IMG/VR virus record: IMGVR_UViG_3300022200_000063
Location: 1-53,628 of that record
Direction: 5' to 3' (one strand)
Source of the DNA: a virus
DNA: 53,628 nucleotides
Part shown: in pieces, positions 16,256 to 25,600 of the stretch
Position numbering within the stretch: position 1 is the stretch's first letter
Layout of the letters: every line of letters starts with the position of its first letter
The notes under the pieces: generated by a model
The model's database searches: none
What the model was told of the DNA's origin: nothing
The model's input: only the letters and a program-made list of their open reading frames with translations
Position numbers and translations under genes: made by a program

Positions 16256-16863
16256 GTGTATTAAAATATACCAAAACCTCTACTTTTCTATTTCCTCTTT
16301 TAAATATTCCTAAAGAATTTTTTAAATGTGAAGTAAAAAATAGTTTTGGAACTATTTTATTCCACTCTAGGTTCATCAATGCTTATTTATATAATAATGA
16401 TGTAGTAACAGATACTTGTATTCATTTATTAATCAGATCTTACCAAGATCCTGGTTTTCATAATTTCTATAAGACTATAACTAGTTTAGAGAATTATGTA
16501 GATGATTATGAGAAAGATGGTTTTCTTATTGTTATTATTGGTGTGCCTGAAGAAAATATTAATGACTTTTATTTAATTTTAAAGGGACAGTATTCTAAAA
16601 TATCTAAAGAAGCTCGTACTAAAATATTCAAAAACTCTTTCTTTTCTGGTAATATTTCTGTTTTGCCTATGATTTTTAGTAAAGCATTGGCTTTAAAAGA
16701 GATGTGGGAGAAAGAATTATCTACTCCTGAAATAGGATTTATAGCAGATTTAGGGGATCAGGAAGTGTGGAGTATTTTAGACGAAAAGAAAGAAACTTTA
16801 GATAAAGATGTATTCGTCTCATTAAAAGAGTTTAGTAGAAAAAGTAATATTATTAAGACATGA
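16252..16863 (+). CDS. Hypothetical protein, 203 residues
   Basis: Not recognised. A soluble alpha/beta protein with a hydrophobic strand (F-L-I-V-I-I-G-V-P) and an acidic C-terminus. It overlaps the exonuclease (ATGA) and the UDG-like gene (ATGA), so it is translated with DNA-repair or recombination genes. No catalytic motif is evident. Confidence 0.6.
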   Translation: MSVLKYTKTSTFLFPLLNIPKEFFKCEVKNSFGTILFHSRFINAYLYNNDVVTDTCIHLLIRSYQDPGFHNFYKTITSLENYVDDYEKDGFLIVIIGVPEENINDFYLILKGQYSKISKEARTKIFKNSFFSGNISVLPMIFSKALALKEMWEKELSTPEIGFIADLGDQEVWSILDEKKETLDKDVFVSLKEFSRKSNIIKT

Positions 16864-17558
16864 GTAAGTATGGAAGAACATTTTGGGAAAAAGAGATTGG
16901 GAAAGATTGGACTCTTGTATTGAAATATTTATTAAAAACTCCTTATGGAGATAAATTAATAGATTTTCTTAATGTAGAGTATGCTATGCAAAAAGTAAAT
17001 CCTTCCAAAATGAGTCAAGTATTTTTACCTTTTCGTACTTGTGCATGGGAAGATATTAAAATTGTGATTGTAACCGCTGAGCCTCATATTTTTGCAGGCT
17101 CAAGCGGATACGGTCCTGGAGAGCCTTATACAAATTCTTTTTACTCTTCTTCATTAGGATTACTTTATAATGCAGTAGAACGAGCCTACTACTCTCCTTA
17201 CAAAACTTTTAATTTTGATTTTGATTTTTCTCTAGAATCTTGGGCAAAACAAGGAATTCTTTTATTAAATTTAAGTCTTTCTGTAAGAAAAAATGAACCT
17301 GGTTCTCATGAAAAGCCTTGGAATAAGTTTGTATCAGAAGTCTTAAATCAAATTAATGAAAGAAAAACTGGTATTATATTTCTCTTAATAGGAGATCGCC
17401 CATGTAAATTAGGAGATCATATTTCTAAAAATCATTATGTATTTAAAACTAAGGCTTTAAAGGATTATGTAGGGGAGAAAAAAGAATTTCCAGAAAATGT
17501 ATTTCTTGATATAGACAAGATTATGGTAGATTTGTACAACGAAAAAATTAATTGGTAA
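16860..17558 (+). CDS. Uracil-DNA glycosylase-fold protein with altered active site
   Basis: 232 residues following the family 1 UDG layout: W-E-D-I-K-I-V-I-V-T-A-E-P-H (74-76 is E-P-H), G-Y-G-P-G-E, then S-F, then Q-G-I-L-L-L-N-L-S-L-S-V-R (Asn137) and G-S-H-E-K-P-W-N-K-F, as in the UDG line V-L-L-L-N-x-x-L-T-V-x-x-G-x-x-x-S-H. The catalytic water-activating motif is normally G-Q-D-P-Y-H; here it is T-A-E-P-H-I, so Asp is Glu. The HPSPLS loop near the C-terminus is replaced by K-T-K-A-L-K-D. It could be a divergent enzyme or a binding-only relative acting on uracil in phage DNA. It overlaps the previous gene by four bases. Confidence 0.75.
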   Translation: MSKYGRTFWEKEIGKDWTLVLKYLLKTPYGDKLIDFLNVEYAMQKVNPSKMSQVFLPFRTCAWEDIKIVIVTAEPHIFAGSSGYGPGEPYTNSFYSSSLGLLYNAVERAYYSPYKTFNFDFDFSLESWAKQGILLLNLSLSVRKNEPGSHEKPWNKFVSEVLNQINERKTGIIFLLIGDRPCKLGDHISKNHYVFKTKALKDYVGEKKEFPENVFLDIDKIMVDLYNEKINW

Positions 17559-17932
17559 TGAAGATAGGAGATAAAGTAGTTTGTATTAATGTAAATTGGT
17601 CAGTAGATCCTCAAAATTTTCCTGATGTAACATTTCCTGAATTATATCAGGAATTGACGATTAGAGATATTTATTATTATCCTCTTGATGGAGGGCTGAT
17701 AAACCTTGTGTTTGAAGAGATTAGGAATCCTTTAAAGGGTTATCCTATAGTCACTCAGTTATTTGGAAGAGATATAGAGCATGATTTTGATAGTAAGAGA
17801 TTTGCAAAATTGGAGGATAGAAAAATTGAGGAAAAGAAAACAAATGCTTTGACCAAGAAATTAGCATTAAAAGCACTTGAGGAATATCCAGAATATAATC
17901 CAGAAGAATTGATTAAAGAAGTATTAATATGA
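17558..17932 (+). CDS. Hypothetical protein, 124 residues
   Basis: Not recognised. The N-terminus M-K-I-G-D-K-V-V-C-I-N suggests a small KOW/SH3-like barrel, and the C-terminal third is helical and charged. The start is taken at ATG 17558, which overlaps the UDG-like stop as TAATG; an upstream TTG is less likely. It overlaps the MazG-like gene by four bases. Confidence 0.6.
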   Translation: MKIGDKVVCINVNWSVDPQNFPDVTFPELYQELTIRDIYYYPLDGGLINLVFEEIRNPLKGYPIVTQLFGRDIEHDFDSKRFAKLEDRKIEEKKTNALTKKLALKALEEYPEYNPEELIKEVLI

Positions 17933-18429
17933 ACATTAGTAGTGATATGAGAGATATGGAAAAAGATTTAGAAGAAAAATTAATTCAATCTGATATAGTA
18001 AGAATGATTACTGTATGGAGTGAATTATTCGGAGCTCCTATTCAAGAAGAGAAAAAACTTCCCACAAGAGATCGTGAGAATTTAAGTTATAAACTTATTG
18101 AGGAAGAACTTCAAGAGTTGTTTGAGGCCCAAAATGAAAGAGATCTAACAGCTATTCAAGATGCTTTAGGAGATTTACTTTGGGTAGTAATACGTGCTAT
18201 GATGGAATATGGAATAAGTCCTCTTTCTACAATTAGGTCTATCTATATTTCTAATATGTCTAAGTTAGACACTTCTTTTAAAGATCTTTTAAAATCTGCT
18301 ATGATTTATAGTAATAAAGGAATAGAAACCTATTATAAACAGACAGAAGATGGGAGATATATCCTTAAGAGAGAGCTTGATGATAAAATTTTAAAATCTC
18401 ATAAATTTAAAGAACCTAAATTTAACTAG
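17929..18429 (+). CDS. MazG-like nucleoside triphosphate pyrophosphohydrolase
   Basis: 166-residue all-alpha pyrophosphohydrolase. The metal-binding helices are visible: L-I-E-E-E-L-Q-E-L-F-E-A (Glu59, Glu60, Glu63) and D-A-L-G-D-L-L-W-V (Asp78, Asp82), preceded by the W-S-E-L-F-G-A-P segment found in phage members. Family enzymes split NTPs or dNTPs to monophosphates, for pool cleansing, dUTP removal or lowering of (p)ppGpp alarmones. The substrate here is unknown. A role with the neighbouring UDG-like protein in handling uracil nucleotides is possible. It is the last gene of the + strand block and ends with TAG. Internal ATGs at codons 7 and 10 are alternative starts. Confidence 0.8.
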   Translation: MNISSDMRDMEKDLEEKLIQSDIVRMITVWSELFGAPIQEEKKLPTRDRENLSYKLIEEELQELFEAQNERDLTAIQDALGDLLWVVIRAMMEYGISPLSTIRSIYISNMSKLDTSFKDLLKSAMIYSNKGIETYYKQTEDGRYILKRELDDKILKSHKFKEPKFN

Positions 18430-18506
18430 TCCATATATAATATTGATATAGTAGGGTAGGAAAAAGTATTTATAAATATACTTGAATTTGTGGACAGTGT
18501 GATAAT

Positions 18507-18540
18507 AAAAAGAGTTACTCAGAAATGGGTAACTCTTTTT
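18507..18540. terminator. Bidirectional terminator between convergent blocks
   Basis: Stem AAAAAGAGTTACTC (18507-18520), loop AGAAAT (18521-18526) and arm GGGTAACTCTTTTT (18527-18540): 14 pairs with one G-U. The A-run on one side and the T-run on the other give a U tract to transcripts from either direction. It lies between the last + strand gene (stop 18429) and the last - strand gene (stop 18559), exactly where two convergent operons should end. Confidence 0.9.
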
Positions 18541-18558
18541 ATTTAAAAAATTTGGCGT

Positions 18559-21500
18559 CTAGTATGCATTATAGGTATCTTCCACTTCTTTAACTTCATC
18601 TACAGTAACTTCTTTATCTTTGAAAGCATTTTTCAAAACATTAAGTCCTGTGATATGTCCTAAACTAAACCAGGAAGATTCTCCTTCTTCGTCTTTTTTC
18701 ATAGTATTATAAATAGGAGAGTCTAATACCTGTTTAATGAAGTTATTCTTTTGATCAGGGAATTGTAGTTCATAAAGATTTTTATAAGCAGGTATTTTCT
18801 TAGTCCACCATTTTGCTGCATGAGATTGGTCTTCGTACATACCTCTCTCATAAACTTCTCCAAAATTAAAAGCTTCTGTAATATCCAAAAGGTCTTTAAT
18901 AGTCTTTACTCCTACTACTGGTTCGTCGATCATTTCCAGTGTTTCTTGCATAGACCAAGATGATTTCTGCTCTAACAGTAATCTATTCATTTGATATGCT
19001 AAAAGTTGCATAGTAAAATCTTCTTTATCGTCATCTGCGGCAATATTTACTAATCCTGATAATATCGAAATAAGTGTCAAGAATAAGAAATCTAATCCTG
19101 CCTTTTTGGCAGCTCTCTTTTCTACATCATTTAAATTTGCCCAAGCCTGCATAAAAGCAAGAGGATTTTTTTGATTCCATATCCCGTCTACTAAATAATT
19201 TTGCCAAATCAATTTACCAAAAGTAGCATTATAAATACCTATTTCTGTTTGACCTGTAGTATACACTACTCGTTCTTTTTTAAATCTAGTATCTATCAAA
19301 TTGATAAACCATCCTCTGTGCATTAGAGGAAAATCCCCCGCTACTGTTCTGCTAAGAGCTCCTTTATCAGTTTCACTTATAGTACCGTCTACTAAATTAG
19401 TAACGTGCTCTACTTGTGAAAAGATTTTATTTTGAATACCTTCTGTAACATATTGACTAAATTCTGGTTTAACTTGAAGTTTTTTGTTAACTACTTCAAA
19501 TGCATTATAGAAACTTTTATCTCTTAACTTACTCCATTCAGAATCTATAACTTTTTTATCTACTCCTTCTTTCTCTTTTAGTTTTGTAAATTCTAATTTA
19601 TTAACAAAATTTCCATTATAAAGTCTATTATTATCTAAAATAGATAAAGTAACTCTTCCTTTAATAGCATAATCAACTGTTTTATAATTTAAGAACAGCA
19701 TATCTTTAGAAATAGCTTCTGAAATAAATTTTGACTTATTTGTATTTTTTAAAGTTTTCGATAATTCTACAACATTTCCTAATTGTAGAAGTAAGTGCAT
19801 TTTATTGTTCTTTTGATGGGATAAAATTTCTGTACTAACTTCTGCAAGATTTTTTATATACTCTATTCTTGCCCATTGCTTACTCTCATTAGTAGAGTAA
19901 ATCCCCACTTGATCTTCTATTATAGAATCTATAGAACCTTTTAAATAACCAGAAACAGATGTTATCAAGTTCATGGCCAAGTTATTAGTTCTAATATAGT
20001 TAGTAAGTTTGTCTACTATTTTACTAGCAGAAAATATTTTATTTCCAATTTTGATTTCAATATCTTTTTTAGCTACTCCATATACATATTGATCTATAAG
20101 TACATCAAGAATTTTATAATCAATGGATTGACTTCCAGAAACTGTTGTGGGTTTTATTTTTCCCTTCCTATATTTAGTCTCTGCAATACCTTTTTGAACT
20201 GTCAGAAGCTCTGGCCCTAGAACATTCATTTGTTTAAAATTCTCAGCCATTTCTGCAAAAATAGTAACACTTCTAGTTAAATCTAAAGAAAGATTATTTG
20301 GATCTGATAGTCTTCTTGTAAAAAAGATAGGAATAACTCTATTGTTAAGTTGCCTCAAATCCCCAAATTGAGTATCATCCTCGTCTCTACTTACTACTTC
20401 TTTAAATCCTTCTGTTGTAACATCTTTAATTTTTTCTAAGAATGATTTATTTTGAGTAGTCATTCTTTCCAAGAATTGTTTTCTAATTCCTGGAATTTTG
20501 TAATAAGCACTCTCTGTCCTATATTCTGCAGGTAATTTATCTGTAGCCTCCTTAATCTTACTTAATAATAAGTCATAATAATTTTTTACTGCAGGAACTT
20601 TCATCAATTCTTTAAATCTAGGATTTTCTGCTTTTGGCATTACTATTGTATTACCATTACTATCCTTTACTTTAATAGTATTTTCATCAAAAAACTTTTC
20701 AAAAGTTTCTTTGTATACTTTAAGTTCTGATGGAGACAAACTGGCTTTGTTTATTTCAGAAAAATCTTCTGCTCCAAGAGTTTTAGCTAAACTTTCTTGA
20801 ACTTTTCTAAGTTTCTCAAAATATCCAGAATAATCCTTTTCTCTAATTAAGTATTGAGAAGGTACCCCATTTTCACCTAACTCAACTAAATCTTCTACTT
20901 TGTACCCAGCCGCCTCAAGTTCTGCTTGTGCCTGCAGTAATTCATTAGAAACTCCTACGGCATATCTTCTTACTTTTTTAATAGAATCTGATATAAGTTT
21001 ATGGACTGCTCGGATTACACTACTTTTAGCAAATTTGTAATTTCCTACGTAAAATCTCCACCAAGAAGCATCTTCATCGACTATTACATCTTCTGCCTCA
21101 GGATCAAAATCAGGGTCTATAATATTACCAGCAGCATCAGTATTAGCTCTTTTTAAAGCATTGATTCTGATTTGTTTAATGTGTTTACGATTTTCTGTAT
21201 TAATATTATTAATTCTTTTTTGAATTTCTTCTATCTCGAATTTTAGATTAAAATTTTCTATACTTTCTATACCTTCTAATGTTTGATTCTTCAACTCATT
21301 ACCAAAATCATTAAAAAGTACGCTATACATGATAGTAAAATTTTCTATCATATTAGAAATATCTGCAGGTAGTAATTTATTGTTATTTTTATATTTTTCA
21401 AAAATATTTTCTAATTGCTTGAGTTCTGCAGAAGCGGTTTGGAGTACATTTAAAACAGCTGCATCAAACTGACTTTTATTGATTTTATCTTTTAAAGTTT

Positions 21501-22665
21501 TCGTTTGCAATGCTAAGAATTCTGTAGCCTTTTTACTTTTAGACTGTTTTAATAGATCCGCTAATCTATTTTCCATCTGCTCAACAGCTTTATTTAAAAA
21601 AGTTATTTTTTGTTTTTTATCAGCCTCTTCTCCTACACCTCCAGGATAACTATAATCTTCTGTTAGTTGGAAATAATTAGTAGAATCTTCTACTATAGCA
21701 TCTTCTATAGTCTCTCCTTTTAAAATAGATTCTGCTATAGGAAGCATTTCTTTTTTAATACTATCAACAGCTTTTTGATCTTTCTTAATACTACTAATCT
21801 TTCTCCAAAATCTATTAAAAATAGCTTTTAGATAAGCTAAGATTCCTTTATTATTATTATTTTCTTGGAAATTAGTTACAATAACTTTAGCCAATATTTT
21901 ACCCAAAGCTTCTTTTCTAAACTGACTTTCTTTAGTATAAACATTTTTATAATCTTCCTTAACTGTTGTGTATTCTTCAGTATTTACTACAGTATCTAAA
22001 GCTTTTTTTACAGAAGGATCTTTTGACATAAAGGCAATAGCAAAATGGGCTACCTCCTCTGCCATAGTATCCAACTTTTCTTTAGTAGGATCTATACCTA
22101 TTATTTTGTCGAGCATCATCGCTACTCCAGCGGCTCCCTCAAAGACATCACCAATACTAGAAAATCTTTTAGAAAGTTCTCTAATATCCTCAATAGCAAT
22201 TCCATTATTTATTGCCCAGGATTCCAATAAATTATTTAAAGTTTGATTAGGACCTTTTTTTTCCAAAGATTCTAATTGAAATTGCGGAGCTTCTACAGTA
22301 ATATAATAATCCCCTAATTGTTTTCCAGGAGCGGGAATAGCTTGTTTTAAAGCTAAGGCTTTATATCCCATTGATTTATTATAATCTCCTACTAATTTTA
22401 AAACTTCTCCGTAACGCTGTGGATTAATAAATCCTTTAGCATTAGCATTTACTTTTTTCAGTATGCTTTTCTTAGCCTGTTGTGGATTCTCTTTTATTAC
22501 GTTTCCTTTATTTAAATAATCCTTTATTTGTTTGGCTGTTGGAAAAAGAGTAGCTTGTCCTGAGTTAACTAATTCGTTAACTATTCCTGCAAGAAGGTCT
22601 GATGGAATATTAGTTTCCTTTAATAATTTTTGAAAATCTGGATGTGATATGTTAAGACAAGACAT
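18559..22665 (-). CDS. Giant virion/cargo-type protein, 1,368 residues, downstream of the virion RNA polymerase
   Basis: No enzyme family recognised. It starts two bases after the polymerase gene stop, and in crAss-like phages a large protein in this position is usually part of the injected polymerase/cargo set. The N-terminus (S-C-L-N-I-S-H-P-D-F-Q-K-L-L) followed by F-P-T-A-K-Q-I is a small module typical of crAss-like giant proteins. Residues 201-207 read M-A-E-E-V-A-H, similar to a zincin helix but with Glu in place of the first His. The centre (350-700) is rich in coiled-coil helices. Near residue 1190, F-L-F-L-T-L-I-S-I-L-S-G-L-V-N-I-A-A forms one hydrophobic segment that could enter a membrane. 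The C-terminus is acidic. Probable virion cargo; a structural role in the polymerase assembly is also possible. Confidence 0.6.
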   Translation of the reverse strand: MSCLNISHPDFQKLLKETNIPSDLLAGIVNELVNSGQATLFPTAKQIKDYLNKGNVIKENPQQAKKSILKKVNANAKGFINPQRYGEVLKLVGDYNKSMGYKALALKQAIPAPGKQLGDYYITVEAPQFQLESLEKKGPNQTLNNLLESWAINNGIAIEDIRELSKRFSSIGDVFEGAAGVAMMLDKIIGIDPTKEKLDTMAEEVAHFAIAFMSKDPSVKKALDTVVNTEEYTTVKEDYKNVYTKESQFRKEALGKILAKVIVTNFQENNNNKGILAYLKAIFNRFWRKISSIKKDQKAVDSIKKEMLPIAESILKGETIEDAIVEDSTNYFQLTEDYSYPGGVGEEADKKQKITFLNKAVEQMENRLADLLKQSKSKKATEFLALQTKTLKDKINKSQFDAAVLNVLQTASAELKQLENIFEKYKNNNKLLPADISNMIENFTIMYSVLFNDFGNELKNQTLEGIESIENFNLKFEIEEIQKRINNINTENRKHIKQIRINALKRANTDAAGNIIDPDFDPEAEDVIVDEDASWWRFYVGNYKFAKSSVIRAVHKLISDSIKKVRRYAVGVSNELLQAQAELEAAGYKVEDLVELGENGVPSQYLIREKDYSGYFEKLRKVQESLAKTLGAEDFSEINKASLSPSELKVYKETFEKFFDENTIKVKDSNGNTIVMPKAENPRFKELMKVPAVKNYYDLLLSKIKEATDKLPAEYRTESAYYKIPGIRKQFLERMTTQNKSFLEKIKDVTTEGFKEVVSRDEDDTQFGDLRQLNNRVIPIFFTRRLSDPNNLSLDLTRSVTIFAEMAENFKQMNVLGPELLTVQKGIAETKYRKGKIKPTTVSGSQSIDYKILDVLIDQYVYGVAKKDIEIKIGNKIFSASKIVDKLTNYIRTNNLAMNLITSVSGYLKGSIDSIIEDQVGIYSTNESKQWARIEYIKNLAEVSTEILSHQKNNKMHLLLQLGNVVELSKTLKNTNKSKFISEAISKDMLFLNYKTVDYAIKGRVTLSILDNNRLYNGNFVNKLEFTKLKEKEGVDKKVIDSEWSKLRDKSFYNAFEVVNKKLQVKPEFSQYVTEGIQNKIFSQVEHVTNLVDGTISETDKGALSRTVAGDFPLMHRGWFINLIDTRFKKERVVYTTGQTEIGIYNATFGKLIWQNYLVDGIWNQKNPLAFMQAWANLNDVEKRAAKKAGLDFLFLTLISILSGLVNIAADDDKEDFTMQLLAYQMNRLLLEQKSSWSMQETLEMIDEPVVGVKTIKDLLDITEAFNFGEVYERGMYEDQSHAAKWWTKKIPAYKNLYELQFPDQKNNFIKQVLDSPIYNTMKKDEEGESSWFSLGHITGLNVLKNAFKDKEVTVDEVKEVEDTYNAY

Positions 22666-22666
22666 A

Positions 22667-25600
22667 TTAACAATTATTTAAATGCTTTAAAGTTTCGATT
22701 CTTGCTCCTAAAGGCATACTTTCAAAGACTTCCTTACTAACTTTAATAGTTTCTCCTTTAGCTTGATTCAAAATTACATATTTCTCATAAGAAGGATCTT
22801 TAATAATCTCTGCTATAGGTAAGATACCTTCTCTTAATTCTGGTGTTATAACAGGGGCTTCTCCAGGATCTTCTTCTGATAGAGCTTTTATTATTTTAAT
22901 ATTTGGAATATCTATATCAGGAAGATAAGCAAAAGGATCCGATGTTCCTGGTACATCTATATCAGGTAGATGAGCAAAAGGGTCCGATATTTCTGGTATA
23001 TCTATATCAGGTAAATTATTAAGACTATTTAAACTTCCTTCTATAGCTGTAAACTCTTCATTATTCATTCCTAAAACAGGAGTTGAGGTAGAATTCTTTA
23101 ATTTAAGAGTTACAGATTCTGTGATATCATTAAACATATTATACTCTACAGCAAAAAGAGAAGTTCCTAAAAGATTAATCTTAGTATAAAGCACGTGTCT
23201 TTCGCCTTCCTCTACTTTCTGATAAAGTTCTACCTTACCAGACTTGTTGCTAGTTTTGATAAATTTAGGAAAATTAAAGATACCATCTGCATCTTGTACT
23301 TGAATATTTCTAAAAGTAGCTTTATTTAATTTTAAAATTCCCTCCGAAGTCTGATGTTTTCTCCATCCTCTTACATCCTCTTTTTCTCCTGCAAACCTTA
23401 CGTTATCAGGAATACCTGTAGTATTATGAATAGCTAAAAAGGCCTGGTTAAATTTATCATCTTCAAAACGAACGTAATGGAGACTTTTAGAAACATGGAA
23501 AAGTTTTTTAGGATTTTGACGAGCTACGTCCATTAACTTTTGTAATTCATTAATATATCCTTCAAGTGTTTCTGCTTTTCTTACTCCATATTGATTAGCT
23601 TTTCCTAGAGGAGTTATCTTTCCTACATTAGGACCATCTAAAACTATTTGTACATCCATATTTCCAAAGTCTTTAACTTGTGGACTGAACAGAATACTTT
23701 CTGTAGTAGAAATGTTAGGAATCATTAATGATTTTTCTCCTGTATTCTGTACAAATTGCTTTTCAAATCTTTCTAATAAAGTAGTATCCCCCCCTTCAAT
23801 AGCAGCTAGTCCTGCTTCAATATGCTGGTTAAAACTTCTGTTTCCTCTACTCGGATCAGTTAATTCTAAATGTGGGTAATTTCTAGCAAATTTGTCAGTA
23901 AACATTATTTCTGGAACCAAATGGAAGAAAGTGTATGGTCCAAAATTAAATCCTGAAGAAAAGAAAGTATATTTTACTAAATCCATAGCTAATTTATGAA
24001 CAGCTGGGTCTGGACTAATTAGCATTTCATACCAAAGTCTTTTATAGTTGATGATATCTTGAGCGTTCTTACCTGTAGTATAGAAGCTGATTCTTTTTAT
24101 TGGAATCTTGTTATTAGCAGATTCAATATTAAGTTGTTCTAAAAATGGAATAAAAGGAGAATCAGGATTATTAGCTATAAAATCTCTCAAATTATCAGGC
24201 GTATCTTTAAGTACACTTTCTGCTTGATTATATTTAAAAGTAGGGAATCCAGAAGCTAGGAATGAAATCATCCCAGCATCAATACTGTTAGCCTCTTTTT
24301 CTGAAATACTGTAAATAGAATCTTTCATGTTAGAGAACCTAACCTTCAATCTTCCTAACTGAGATAATTTTATGGTATTATCCGATTTCAGTCTTCCAAT
24401 TGCAGGGAAAATTTCATTCATAATATCTATAAATTCTCTCCATCCATACTGAGTAAATGCAGCATTAATATGAACTCCCTCTTCTTTTTCTATCAAAAAG
24501 TCTTTTACTCCTAAAATAGGATACTCAGGATTATTTAAAATCTTAGATTGTTTATACATCTTAGAAAAAGCTGCTCCATGTGTAGGACCAGGACCACTTG
24601 TATCTGTTTTTGTAGCTCTTGTTACTTCTCCTAATTTTCCAGAAATATTTAAAATCTCTTCAAAAAGAGAAAGTACTTTATATTGATCCAAGAAATATTT
24701 GGCTTCAGTTCCTTTTACCAAAGAGTCTTGTAATTCTTCCAAACTGATGTCTACAATATTCTCATCAATAGTATTAAACTCTTCTTCAGAAATATTAAAC
24801 GATTTTTGAATCTTAGCTTTCAAGTCTTTCTTAATTCTCGCAAAGCTGGCATTACTTTCTTTCAGACTACCTTTAGCTTTGAAATAAGCATTAGTAACTT
24901 CCAGTATAATTGGCTGATTGATAAAGGTGAATGTATATTCTGATTCTACACCTAATCGAAGCATAGTAGCTATGATATCAGCTGTGTAAGTATTCATATT
25001 AAGATAAGAAGCAATAGGGTCTTTAGCATTATCCACTACTGCTGCAATAAGGTTTGCTAATGATTTAGAAATTCTTATCTTACCTGATTTAGTGTCGGAA
25101 TAAATTTTATTTAAATCTTGATACTCAACACCATTGATATAAATAGGAGTTCTTAATTTTAATTGAGAAAGTTGAGCTTTAGCATGGTGAACGTTATGGT
25201 TAGCAAAAATACCAATCAAATCGTTACCTGTCATATTTCTAACAAACAACTCTCTCTGAGTGGAAGGATAGTTAATATTAAAATCTATATCTTCTAGTCT
25301 ATCTATTAATTTTTTAAGAGCGTCTTGATAGTCATTAATGGTTATTTTCCCTGTACTATAATCACTGAATAACGCTAATGCTTCTTTTTTAAGCTCAGCT
25401 TTAGGTCCTTTTTTATCGCTTATTTTAAGTAGTCTTAATTTACTACCCAAAGCTTTTTCTTCAGCAAATCCTCCTGGATCTAATATAGACACTGCAGTAT
25501 TCCTATTTTTAAGAATACTCTTTACAATTTCCATTAAGCGGTTATCCCTTGATTTCTTTCCTTGAATGTCTGAGGCTTTTACAGAAACTCCTTCTAAACT

